The notes under the pieces were generated by a model that was not told where the DNA came from, did not search any database, and saw nothing but the letters and a program-made list of their open reading frames with translations. DNA of 64,000 nucleotides from Anisakis pegreffii. Taxonomy: Eukaryota; Nematoda; Chromadorea; Rhabditida; Anisakidae. Numbering within the stretch: position 1 is the stretch's first letter; the number at the start of each line of letters is the position of its first letter. Positions 10,256 to 22,900 of the stretch are shown here, in pieces. The translations under genes and the position numbers were made by a program. The stretch spans positions 62,001 to 126,000 of the forward strand of contig JAPYMA010000098.1 of the NCBI GenBank assembly GCA_035041965.1. Reading direction: 5' to 3'.

Positions 10256-13200
10256 ATGATGATAATAACGTTTGATCGTATTGTTCAAAAATGTGCGTCC
10301 AGATTGGGCTATTTGATTGCAATGCACCCAGTTACTTTCCTGTTGATTCCAGTTTGTTTCTTTTCGTTATTTCTATTCCCCTTCATCAGCGCACTTCAAC
10401 ATCTCTTCAACGAATCCAGTGCTATCGGTTCAACGAACTTATATTCACCTGATCACAGTCCGAATTATGCAGCCAAACAACGGTAGCTCCTGTTATGGTG
10501 ACATTTCTACGTGATTAGTTTGCAAATACGATACTCAAGCAACAAAGAAACTTGTCGTGAATGAATTCAGAATAAGAACAACTTGTCGCTTTTCATGCAT
10601 TACCAATTCCCAATCTCCACACCATGAACCTTTGATTACCCTTAAATTGTGATAAATTCTTTAGTGATCAATAGGTCAAAGACTATTCTTAGAATTGATC
10701 ATTGCTGCGTTAGAATGTGGCATGGAAATGGTTCATAGGGGTAGAATTTTTGAGTCTTCTGATTCACTGAAATTCACTGAAGCTTCTTTGAAAGCAATTC
10801 AGCACTAGTGATCAGTTCCATTCAGAATGGGTCTGTACTTTCCGGACGGTGGCCATTTCTCGGATCGTACATTTTTGTCGAGCAATCTTCGTGTTCTCAT
10901 TTTGGAATCAAAGTACGGCAGTGTTTTCGATGAACCTTTTGTGACTTATTACGCACAACTCAGAGGTCAACTTGAAAACATATCGGTTCGTTTTCATCAT
11001 TCAACTCTTCTATGGATAGTTCGCAGATCTAGTGTCTTTCAACAAGTTGTTATTTCAATGACTGAAACTATTGAGATGTTGTACGTGAAGCTAAAATTCG
11101 GATTGTTCATTTTGATGTGGGCGAATTGACTAACAGTTCAGTCATACTCGAATAGATTGTGCATAACGGCAAAACGATCAGCTACGCGCAACAATGCGCC
11201 GATCAAACTCACAACGATCTACACTGTCTTCCGGATGCCTTTCTGATGGCCAACTCTCCGCTTGGTCGACTTTTCCCTCTTACGATTCCCTATTGGAATA
11301 TTTCAGCGTTCAAGTAAGTTGCTACGCTTTTACTAAACTGTGAACGCTAAAATTAGGATTTTATCAGGCTTATGTTGAACAGAACCTTAGGTTTCGTCGT
11401 AATATCTTGTCTCGAACTGATGATGCAGAAAATCTGAACTAATTATGGATGGAATTTTCCTAATAAATAGTCATTTGCTCAGAAGAAGTACTTGCAGTAA
11501 TCGTAATAAAATTTCGAGATTCATTTATTGTAAGCGATGAAATTTGCAATAACTGATGAAAACTGAGCAAAATTATCTTGATGACTTCGCATCATGAACA
11601 GAGCGTGAACCGATGAAACGTGACAATCTTTGAGGACTAGGCAATCGATTTACGTTGGTCTACTGTTCGGCGGTGTTCACGTCGATCCAAAATCGCAACA
11701 TTTGAAGGCGGCTCGATTTGTGAAAATGCCTTTCAATATGCCACCACTGAAGGACCAAAAAGCGGAAGCACAGTTCGACCGGTATTGGAGTGAAACGATA
11801 CGCACACTGAAACCACCTCGTTTTGTGGGTATCACAACTTGGGATCATGGACAACATGAAACCGACATGAAGCTGATCACTATTAGAACTAGACGGTAAG
11901 TGTGCGACCGTTCACTCGATGATGACCGTTCATCGCAATAAGCCCGTTCAATTCAGTTTGATTCACGGCATCGATTACTGATTTTTCAGTTCTTCTCAAA
12001 TGTTCACATGTTATTTTTTAGACTTCTGCCACTTTTGGTGGCCGCATTGCTGTTGTTCTGTACGGTGAGTACGATGCGACGTGAACGTGCTTTTCGAAAG
12101 CCATTGCTTGCTTTAGGCGGCGTGGTTTCTGCAGGTTACATTTCGTTTCGTTCATTCACAAATATGCATTGTTAATAGTGTTTACTAGGATCAGAAACTT
12201 TTTGCAGCTGACGTTCAGAATTCTAATGAATAACTGCAAATCTTACTGATACAAATTCAGGCTGTGCCATTGTAACTTCATTCGGAATGCTGCATACAAT
12301 CGGCATACAATTGATCCAAATCGCACTCATCACTCCATTTCTTGTTCTGTGTAAGTGACCGTTGATCGCAGTGATTAATCTTCAGTCATCAACATCTCTT
12401 AAGAGCGTTATCATTCGCCGGCTGAGATGACATTAAGAAATTTGACTATCATATCTATTCAGCGGAAGGCTTTCATTGAAAATTCCTACTGAAAAGTTTC
12501 ACACTTTCACATCGAGATTATTCACAACCCTCAATGACTCATTTCGATCACATTCATGACTGACAACCTTGTAAAACCTTAAAAAAACAATTTTAGCAAT
12601 CGGCATCGATGATATGTTCATAATGATAGCAACGCTGAATCGAATTTATGCACGCAACAAAACCGTCTCTCTCGTTACTCTCATGCAACGAACATATGAG
12701 TCAGTTGAATCTCGTCTTCTCTTTTAAGCATTTTGCGAATGGAAAGTAATTGCTTCAAAATTTCCAGCATGAAGTTGCATGTGAATATAAGGTGTTGAAT
12801 GAGAACTTTGACAACTTCAACGATTTTTTCAATTCTTGTGCCTAGAGGAAAGACTGAAAGAATCGAACTCTGACGTTTGCTTCTTACTGATGAAAAATGA
12901 ATTCTAACAAGTCAAATGCTCATGAGTAATCTCGAAGTTTTGAGCTAGTTCAGATTGGGTTCAATTGCCATTTGCATGTGTTTTTGAAGAGATAAGAACA
13001 AGGGTAGTGTGAGGTTAGAATCGACGATTGTTGCTACATGCTTAGATATAGCATCAATAAAGTGTCACAATTATAATTTCAGGAAAAGTATTGCCTCAAT
13101 ACTGCTAACAAGTCTTGACAATGTGATGGTGTTCAGCGTTGGCACATTGAGTGTATTTCCAATAATGCGCATTTTCTGTTTGTATTGCGCAGTATCGTTA

Positions 13201-16200
13201 CTGATCGTTTTTGCATTCCAAGTCACTTTATTTGGTTCTTTTATTGTGATTGATACGTTGAGACTGTGCAATGAATCTGTACCCATTGAAATTTGCATAC
13301 CGAGCATCAAACAGTTCTCATCGTCACCATCTTCATCAGTATCTTCTTCAACTTGCTCTTCCGCGTCGACTATCAGAAGTATGTTTTGCTGGAGAAGGCT
13401 TTTATCAGTCGTAAGATCTCAATTCAGAAAGGTGTAGATGTCCGAAAAGAAATTTCAACTTGCTTTCATTCGGTTTAAAAATAACTCATTTCATGATTCG
13501 ATCTTCGTCCTCACTGCATTCAGTGATTTAGAAATCAAATTCTCCGGAAGGCGTGGATGTGGTTTCTTGAGTCCTCTCTCGTCACTGTGGTCTGTCTTCG
13601 AAAGTTGGCCATTCGTCACATTGATATCGCTCAGTTATATGATCTACGTGATCGTATCCGTGATGATCCTGAATAATAACATTGAAATTGGTCTGCTGCC
13701 GTCTTCTCTGCTACCCGATGATTCAATGTATCTTCTCCGATCACTCATTATTATGAAATCGACTAAGTTTATTCTTTTGGGCCAAGAGAGGCTATGGGCC
13801 AAACTTTTGCAAATATTTGACCAGATCAGTACCTTCGAGAAAAATTTGAAACAATAATAGGGAGATCGAATTTTTGAAAGTCTACAACAATTTGCTTTAC
13901 TCATCAGTTATTTTTTCACTTTCAAAAACATTGAAATTTGAGTTTTCCTCAAGCAAGTAAACCTCTTCATAACGTTCTTCAGTTAACGATAATGTCTTTA
14001 GAACGTATTCATATCTTCGACAGCACGAAAAATACTTCTGGGAATATAACATTCCTATGGAAGTACTCATTGAAGGAGAGTATCAGTATTCCGCACCGAT
14101 CACTCGTCATAATATTTTGAGGGCAGTTGCATCAATTGAAAATGACGAACACACTTTGGAAGCGTCATTTTGGCTGAGTGATTTCGACGAATTTATACGG
14201 TAACGTTTCACGGCTTTGCATACGATTGTAATGAATGAAAGAATATAGGTTAAGAATAATGATGGTCATATTTTCTACACTCCTGTAAGCAATTTTTTGT
14301 GGGTGAAACACTGTAAATTATGCAGTGAATTGCAGTTATTGAGTAGCGAGTTTAAGGCTGTAGCCAAAACAAATCACTCTCAACTGATATTTGAGAAAAA
14401 ACTTTGAACAGGAAAAACTCTGGACTTGACTTGATACGGTTAAGGGTCAATACAGTGAGTGAAGCTTTGAATCTCACATACTGAATTGAGTCATAGTCTC
14501 GAGTCCTTTGTGGTGTTCTTCGAGAGTTGAAAATGTGAATTTGAATGCTGAATTGTTGTAAATTTATGTGGTGTTAAACGATTAATATTTCCCTGAATTT
14601 TATGCTATTTTAGCAAAGAAGCGGTGAGCGTTGGTGATGCGAGAACGATACTACGTAATGATGATGAGCATTCATTTTACAAATATTTGCTTGAAAATTT
14701 TCTTCGAAATCCCGCATACAGGTAGATTCAAGTTATTAGCTGAATGCTCTTTGGAATGCTACCTCAGATTTCTCGTATCGCTTCTCAAATATCATATGAA
14801 ATGATTTATACCTCGTCATTTATCTCCTTTATGCTCTATAATACAACACAGGTAATGAAAATTCGGCTATGAAAAAAACATGAGCACAGCTTACAATTTA
14901 AACTATTGTATCGTCTATCTATCGCTGTGGTTCTCACGTTGCGATGCTCTATTACACCTTTTGATGATCTGGCAAGCTGCCTTCACCCCCCCCTCCACCT
15001 CGCCCCTCCGCCCCCTCCTCCCCTCCCACCCCCTACCCCGTCGTGATAGAAGAACTTACTATTTCTACGTTTAACGTCAGTAAGGAACGGAAAACCGATC
15101 TGGAACTTTCTCAACGGTGTGAAAGAAATAAGCGTTCTAGACCATTGTGTTGCTGATTGTTGCAATTGTTTATGACTGCATGAAAAGCTATTGTCTGTGA
15201 CACGTCACTTCAAACTGTTTCAGATGGATTCTCATTCTTTCTATACGTGTTGTATTCACTCTCATAGCTATCACATGCGAATACCGTTCTATTGATGACT
15301 TTTCTCATTCACTTCGTTTCATTTCGCTTTCACAGGTCCAATCAACTTCTCATTCTGCAGCACATACTATTTACTTGATACGTTGACGAGTGTCGACAGT
15401 CGGAATCAACAATACAGCAATCGAATTGAATTGCTCAACAACGTCCGACAGTGAAATGATCAATTATAGAGTTCAATTGATAGAATGAGAAATGGACTTT
15501 AATTGTTGTGTGAAATGAATGAGAAATTAGCAAAAGAGAATACTTTTGGTGATAAAAGCTATGAGAGCGATTGTAACAGCAAGGAAAAGAATGAAAACCC
15601 TGTTAGGCGCTCACGAGCTAATCATACTCAGAAATTAGGAGAATGTTGCCATCAACTAACCACATTTACATACCCGAGTTAAAAAACATCATCACAATGG
15701 CATTCTATTCTAAAATAACAAGTGCACGGAATACTGATTTCCCTATCCCCTCCATTACCCCGTGACACCTCCAATTGCCCAAAATGGGTAATTTCACTCC
15801 CTATGAGAACCAGTGCTCTATCGTAACTGTGCATAAGTGATACTTCCAATTACGATAAATTACCTCATGGACATCATATCAGATACAGCGTTCCTATTCT
15901 CATTCGTCTTCATTTTTCAAAATAAACGAACAAAATACTATTTGAAATAATCATATGATTGCATAAAGTCACTATGTGGACGATATGAGATTTTCGGCCG
16001 ATTTGAATAAGTCAATCCGGATCAACGCCACCCGCTTCTTCATACCACTACGCAATATTAATCATCTCACCAGGTTTCTGCAATTATTTGCTTTCACCGG
16101 TCAAATCATATTACAATTTCTTGCCACATCTGTTAATGCACAGCTGCGGCCAACCCAAATCTAGCAATCAATCCAAAGCAATCATTCAATAACCAACCAA

Positions 16201-17621
16201 TCCAAATTTAGTAATTTGACGTAAAATACACTCCAAGATCCGGTATAATGTCCAAAAATGAATGTTGTCACGTTGAGTCGACATATATTGATATTATCTG
16301 TTCTCATCAAGTTCTCAATTATTCCATGTGACTGTTGAAATGAAAACATTATTCTACGTTAATGATCGCGATACTTATGTAATTTTGAATGCTGACTCAG
16401 ATCGTACATCGTTACTTGCTTGACGTTGATTATCACTGAAAAAGTTGAGCAATGCATTTTCAGGCTCAAAGCAATGCATTCGCTGCGTGCAATGCTTGAC
16501 AAGGCATCAGCACGCTTCGCAGTTCGAATGCTACCAATGCATGTAGCATTTGATCTCGCTGAGCAAGATGAATTATTACCATCTGTTGTGGTCATCAATA
16601 CGCTGCTTGCAGGTTGAAAACTTCATGAATTTATCGTTGCTTTAAGCATTATTCACCTCTTGCGAAACATAGCACGTTAAATGAGTAAGGATCCCTCATT
16701 TGATTGTTTTGTTCAGGATTAGCATCAGTATTTGCAACTCTTCTGTTGATACCTTCGATGCGTAATTGTTTATTGATGGCTTGGGCAACGGTCAGTATCA
16801 ACATGGGTGTTATGGCGTTACTGTGTGTAAGCGGTTGTAGATTGGATGTGATTACAACGATCATCATCCTGTTGAGTATCGGATATTCAGTGGATTTTTC
16901 ATCGCATCTTTTGGTTCACTTCCATCAGCACGCGAACTCCTTCAACGGTTCTTCATCGCATTCCAATCCGTTAGGTTAACCTCTCTTATCTACTTAATAA
17001 TCTCATTCTCATTTTCCTCTGTTTGCAATTAGTTCGGTAGCGATTCATCTAGCAATTCACGAAAATATTCTCAAATTACGTATCCTGAGACAACATGCAA
17101 ATAGTTTGGCCAATCCAGGTATTCACTGAACGTCTTTCGTCGTCTAGGTGCGTGATTTTATTTCAGCTGAAGCATTATCAACAGTAGCATGGCCAATTTT
17201 ACAATCATCACTATCCACTGTGATCGGTATTGTATGCATCTCGCCGGTCAATGTAAGCGTTGTTTCATGTTTATTCGTAAGATGAACTCATATAGCGCGA
17301 GTTGCTTTCGTTGTCATAGCTTCCAGTACTAATCAGATCGAAATATTTTATAATTGCTTCAAAAATGAAATCAGTTTTAACTTGGTGAATGCATGGTTCT
17401 GTGACTGTTATGCGAAGTTATTAGCTGAATGATTGAATTTATCTTTGAATATCAACAGCCACCAGTTCATCTACTGAATTATGCTAAATTTTCAGGGATA
17501 CATCGCAGAAAGTTTTGTGAAGGGTGTATTATTCGTTTGCCTGATTGGATTCTATCATAGCATGATCGTGCTGCCGACAATTTTAGCATTATTCACTGAC
17601 AACAAAAATATAGCCAAATAA
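10256..17621 (+). CDS. ptr: Patched-related protein (PTR), sterol-sensing domain
   Basis: A multi-exon RND/patched-family membrane protein. The first exon (10256-10482) gives a basic stretch and TM1 (…LGYLIAMHPVTFLLIPVC). Further exons are 10826-10985, 11156-11313, 11635-11895, 12022-12134, 12261-12350 and 12597 to about 12715. The sterol-sensing half contains the RND-type IGIDDMF (12597 exon). About 13083-13340 encodes …SILLTSLDNVMVFSVGT. The second half includes …LLPDDSMYLL (near 13720), the loop exons at about 14045-14201 and 14614-14720, a Y-V-D-D-M-R-F loop (about 15970-16075), then LDVITTIIILLSIGYSVDFSSH (16700s) and the last TMs. The stop is at 17619. The joins near 12715-13083 and 13340-13530 are unresolved. 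Nematode PTRs act in moulting, membrane trafficking and lipid handling; the specific paralogue is unknown. A hAT element sits in one intron. Confidence 0.9.
14925..15815. mobile_element. Non-autonomous hAT element, copy 1 (intronic)
   Basis: An 891-bp element with hAT-type ends: CTGTGGTTCTCA at the left and GAGAACCAGTG at the right (inverted). It is flanked by 8-bp direct duplications ATCTATCG (14917-14924) and CTCTATCG (15816-15823), matching at 7 of 8. No transposase ORF is present. It lies within an intron of the PTR gene, between the exon ending at 14720 and the one at about 15970. A cytosine-rich tract at 14985-15039 is unique to this copy. Confidence 0.88.
14985..15039. repeat. C-rich / minus-strand G-rich tract
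   Basis: About 55 bases almost entirely of C with scattered T, G and A, including runs of eight, five and four Cs. The complementary strand has many GGGG runs and could form a G-quadruplex. It sits inside hAT copy 1 where copies 2 and 3 have only ACCCCC, so it appears to be an expansion after insertion. Confidence 0.85.
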
Positions 17622-17669
17622 AATGATGCTTCTTGTTACCGTTCTTGTACAATTATGATGATAATTTTC

Positions 17670-17675
17670 AATAAA
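17670..17675 (+). terminator. Polyadenylation signal of PTR gene
   Basis: AATAAA lies 49 bases after the TAA stop, at a normal distance for a nematode 3' UTR. Confidence 0.6.
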
Positions 17676-18092
17676 CATCTGATATTAACGTCTAAATGGG
17701 GTTCATTCAAGAGCTTTTGCTGAACTTTTTCAATTGTTTTCAAGCTTTTCACATACTAATTTTCAAGCGTTTAGTCGCACACCAGTGAAGGTTTCAAATG
17801 GCACAGCCACTGAGTTCAATGCGATCAACAATAAAAAATGCGGTCAACGGACACATATTTTAGCAGCAAGGCTAAAATTACTCCAGCAACATATTATTTG
17901 TTAACATACCTTGAAAAAAAGCAACTCTTAGTTTAAGAAAGAGTGTGTGATGTCGAGCAAATTTTTTTTCTTGAAATACAGCTTCATATATGACTGACAT
18001 TTTGTGACCTACGAAGATCGTATTGATAACAGTTATATACAGTACATTTGTCCGGTTCAGGTTACCAATGCCCTCAGATTTTCCCCTTAGCT

Positions 18093-18866
18093 CAGTGGTT
18101 CTCACGTTCGGGTGCTCCATTACCCCTGTTGATGATCTGGCAGGCCGCCGTTACCCCCATATTACCCGAAACGAGTAAATTAACTTCCTGCGAGAACCAT
18201 TGTCTAGACCATTGTGTTGCTGATTGTTGCAATTGTTTATGACTGCATGAAAAGCTATTGTCTGTGACACGTCACTTCAAACTGTTTCAGATGGATTCTC
18301 ATTCTTTCTATACGTGTTGTATTCACTCTCATAGCTATCACATGCGAATACCGTTCTATTGATGACTTTTCTCATTCACTTCGTTTCATTTCGCTTTCAC
18401 AGGTCCAATCAACTTCTCATTCTGCAGCACATACTATTTACTTGATACGTTGACGAGTGTCGACAGTCGGAATCAACAATACAGCAATCGAATTGAATTG
18501 CTCAACAACGTCCGACAGTGAAATGATCAATTATAGAGTTCAATTGATAGAATGAGAAATGGACTTTAATTGTTGTGTGAAATGAATGAGAAATTAGCAA
18601 AAGAGAATACTTTTGGTGATAAAAGCTATGAGAGCGATTGTAACAGCAAGGAAAAGAATGAAAACCCTGTTAGGCGCTCACGAGCTAATCATACTCAGAA
18701 ATTAGGAGAATGTTGCCATCAACTAACCACATTTACATACCCGAGTTAAAAAACATCATCACAATGGCATTCTATTCTAAAATAACAAGTGCACGAAATC
18801 CTAATTGCCCTTTGACACCTCCAAGTTACCCAAAGTGGGTAATTTCACTCTCTATAAGAACCACTG
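18093..18866. mobile_element. Non-autonomous hAT element, copy 2
   Basis: A 774-bp element beginning CAGTGGTTCTCA and ending AAGAACCACTG. It is flanked by CCTTAGCT (18085-18092) and CTTTAGCT (18867-18874), 7 of 8 identical. It lies about 470 bp downstream of the PTR stop. Its core 18203-18795 appears identical to 15136-15728 of copy 1. A third TIR-like string (GAGAACCATTG) occurs inside it at 18192-18202. Confidence 0.9.
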
Positions 18867-19590
18867 CTTTAGCTCGACAGTTCTTACATCTGTCATAGAG
18901 ATCATGGCTTCTGATTTTCGAATAATAGACTGGAAGCTCACTTTTCCCATCGAATGACCTTCACAACCTCGAAATTCTTGTAAACATCATACTATTTCCA
19001 GTTCAAGGAAATGCGATTAGTTTGCAAATTTTAGAATGGGCCTGCATAAGAGATCAGTATTTAAGTAGCGGTCGAAATGAATATTTTATCACTTATGAAT
19101 AATCACTTTCGATGGTCACTATCAATAGACAATTGCTGATTGTGTGCACTGAGGGTAAATTATTAAACAGACTGTCTTCTACGCAGAGGATGTACATATT
19201 CTCGATGAATGATATAAATTTCTGAGACATACCCACTTGCATTTATGTACTCACTTCAATTTTAATGTTTCCTCTGGAAACATCACGTTTTGGTGACTGC
19301 TTTGTGCGCTCCACGTACTTCAGTTTAATGTGGTAGTGATGCAGTGGTCAAGCGTTTGTTATTCGAAGGTCTGTGGATGAATGAAGGTGAGATGAGCTGC
19401 CCTACAGAGGTTATTTGGTTCTTGCAATATTACAATATTACAACACATGTGGTGTGGAAGCATGCTTGCACTATGATATTATGAATTTTAACTGTTAGAG
19501 ATTGTGTGTTTGAGAGCGCTATGTTTTGAAATTTGTGCCATACTTGAGGTGGATGTGGTTAATGACTTGAGTTGGCTTGGATGATTAAAA

Positions 19591-19992
19591 TTAATTTTGG
19601 AATATATTCGGGAAGCTTTTCTTTGTCGTTGTGTGTTGGTTCGCGATGTTACTTGTCGTGAAAATTAATCGGATTATAGGTAAGAAGTGGAATATTTTTG
19701 AGAGTTTTGTCTTTGTTGCGATTAAATTGATAACTAATGCAGTTCCAGTAACAGTCATGTTGATATGACTTGATTTGAGAGCTGTCATTCTTTCGTATGC
19801 ATTCTGTTTTTTGAGTGCAAAGCTCGGTATTTCGAAACCAGGCAATATATGAGTAGGGTATGGAGGATATTTGAGATGAAGTGGATATGAAGATTGCTTT
19901 GGCGTAAACTTATAGCGATTGGCGTTATTGGCGATAACCAAGCGAGCTCGTATAAGATCACTGCGAAATTCTTCGTTATTTCCCGCCATCAT
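19591..19992 (-). CDS. Hypothetical small membrane-type protein
   Basis: Single ORF of 133 codons, among the longest in the window not explained by another gene. It starts MMAGNNEEFRSDL. A middle part is rich in Tyr/Pro (…KYPPYPTHILPGFEIPSF…), followed by a charged segment and one hydrophobic stretch (MTVTGTALVINLI). The order of an E-I-P…F segment, a basic helix and a single membrane segment loosely recalls small FAM162/UPF0389-type proteins, but I cannot confirm it. The last about 40 residues are basic and Thr-rich and could be intronic, since a GTAACAT donor occurs there. It could also be a retrocopy. Confidence 0.35.
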   Translation of the reverse strand: MMAGNNEEFRSDLIRARLVIANNANRYKFTPKQSSYPLHLKYPPYPTHILPGFEIPSFALKKQNAYERMTALKSSHINMTVTGTALVINLIATKTKLSKIFHFLPIIRLIFTTSNIANQHTTTKKSFPNIFQN

Positions 19993-22900
19993 CTAACAGA
20001 TCTCAAAACCTCACTCGCTCAAAACATCTTAAGAAGATTTCTCTATGAGATACACACAACGAATGCAATGTGAAACATCATCATATGCGTCGTGCATTCA
20101 ACGTCAATCCATCCATCACCTGAGAATAAATACTGAGTAAATCAACTTTTGACATAGTTTTCTTGATCGTCTCATCATTGTCAGACGCGTTCCTTTCAAA
20201 GGATATCAAAAAAAATATTGCGATAGCTTTGAGCGAGCGATACGATTATTCCATAAGAATGAAGATTAGTGTTTGCACTTATTCATTGCGATCATATGAT
20301 TATTGTGCGAACGCAGCACATCATGCTTATTATTACCATTCTGTGAGTTTTTGTAACATGCGCACATCCATCATCCATACTATCCGTATTGCATTCTTGC
20401 CCGTTCACTTGAAGAACGATTTGCCGTCGTCTCATTGATCACTGATCAGTGATTTTCTTGACTGATATCTTCGATGCTCGTCGTTGTTTCGTCCCGTCTG
20501 ATTTTTTTTGTTAAATTGTGAAGCATTCGCAAGTTTCTTTGATATTTTTGCTTCGATAAATGTCGAGTTTGATGAACAGCTGAATAAGGAGTTGATTCGA
20601 TGAGACACAGATAGCTAACAATAAGTGTTTTTTAATTGGATCAACTTGTTCAAAAAAATTGCATTGTACGGCAAACAAATGCATTCTCGGTCACCTTTTT
20701 ACTTAATAATGATTGAGCATTTGATGAATTTTTTCTTTGTTCTTTTTTTGGAAGACGGATTCTGAATTAGCACTGTTTATGTGATTAAAATGAACGAATG
20801 CGTTAAGAAATGCATCGGAAAATGCGAAAGAAGTCTCATCATGAAGTCTCTCAATTAACGTGAAAACACGTTTGAGGTCATCTCGTACGAGATGCTTTTC
20901 AGTGTTAATTAGATACAATTTTCGGGTGATTTCAGTGTCTTGCAAATTTTCTTTTCACATTTTACTTAAGAGTCTAACATTTGGTGCATTAGTCGAATGC
21001 TGAATTTGTGCTTGTCAAAAAAATTACGAAAATTTTGAATTTATGTTTGCACTTGTGCTGTGAGAGATTCTTATATTGTATGATTTGAAGTAACAGAAAA
21101 AATGCGCCATCAATTTTCACTCACAGCAGAACGGGTCTCGCTTGAAGCATTCTCTTTAGTCAATCGTTAGAATTCCATTTACCTGATGTGCGTTCGAATC
21201 GTGCAATGCGTTCGCCACTCAACAAGTTCGTAGGAAAATATCAATTTGAAAAAATACAATTTGCTTTAACCAAACGAAATGATATTACTGTATGAAATAC
21301 ACATTGTTCAGTTACAATGAAACAGAGCAAAAAGTAATCCTCCAAATTTTTTGTTCCTCATTTTCCATGTTTCCATTCTTATGCATTCGTTTCTCTTGCG
21401 AGAGCACAGTGCGATTTCAAGTGTTTTTTTTTGTAATGATGTTCCCATGGTTAGCTGTATTGTTTGCAAAATTGTTCGTATCGACAGCTGTATTTGAGTG
21501 CAGTTATAGTCAGACCGATTACTCATTTAATATTTCTTATGTATTCATTTATTTGTTCACAGAAGCCGATATCTACAAGAGTTACGTTTTTAATTCGCCG
21601 TTTTGATAGTGTGATACATTTCTCAATGCTGTTTCTTCTGAAACTTTTGTAAAAAATGTTCAATTTCAACGATACTATTGACAACTCATCAAAAATTGAG
21701 TGTTCAATGAATAAAGCAGTTAATGGTTCATTTATCCGTTTATTAATAAATTCTTGTTGTATTCTCATCTCAAAGCAATGTCCCTACGATGTGTGTCTTT
21801 CTTTATGTTTGGAGAGAAGTCGGTTCGGCGGTTGCTTTAATAGTGTGAACGAGTGTTTGTATTAACTAATAAGCGGATTAGCTGCATGTTCATCGCATTG
21901 ATTTCTCCGTTTTGTGTTGTTTTGCGAGTTGGAATTGGTTGTTTTGCGGAATTGGCATAATATATTGGCATAATATGAGACCGATTAAACGAGGAGCCTT
22001 ATGGCAGCAGCTATCCATCCGTTTTGATGCGATTTTCTTTTAATAATCCATGTTGAATGGGTTATTTTGATGATATTAGTATTATTATTCCTTAAAAAGT
22101 TCATCACTAATTCACTTATCGAAAATTTGTGAACAAATAAAAGATTGACGGTAGAGTATGTTCGATTCTGCTGCTGTCGATATGTTGAATCCATCTCATG
22201 ACGTTCGTGCGGAAAATGTATTAGCAAAAGAAATTAGCACATGTTCGAGAATATTTCATCGGATTTGAGAAACTGGAATCCATGAACGTATATTTCAACT
22301 CAGTGGAATCCTTGAGAATTTTTGAAAAAGCAATAATCTGATAGGTAATGCTCCGTCTTCTTCACATAACTAAAAACATGGTGAACAAACATAAAAATTA
22401 GTAGAATTATGGAACGTAACTGTACGAATGGATTTTGCATTATTGATAATAAATTATTCGATTGGATTCATTGATAACGATTTGAACTGAACATATCACT
22501 AGATTACTGCTGCAGTTGGAAGAATGCTGACAGTTTGGTAGTTTTTCTGAGAATTTGGCAACTTCATAGAATCCATTTGTTGATCCATACTACTTTAAGG
22601 TTATTTTGTGATAAGATTCTTTCTGATTCATAGTTCTTGTCATTGTTGTGCTTTTCAACGTTACCTTTGGTATCATTAATATTGTCAGGGTTTTTTGAAG
22701 ATTTGTCAGGACTAGCTGATGAAAACAATGATACTGGAGTGGTTCGTTGGTTATAACTGGCTGCTATCTAAGATAGGATTTTCTCATTCACTGGTTGTTC
22801 TGTTGCAGAATTATTAAGGTGATCTCACTGAAAATTTCGTAATCCTTCATGAGAGTGACGAAAAATTGTTCGTAAGGAGTCATCCATGGAAATTGGGTCA

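Noticed and set aside
21180..21210. GCGTTCGAATCGTGC resembling a tRNA T arm
   Set aside because: No acceptor, D or anticodon stems can be drawn around it.
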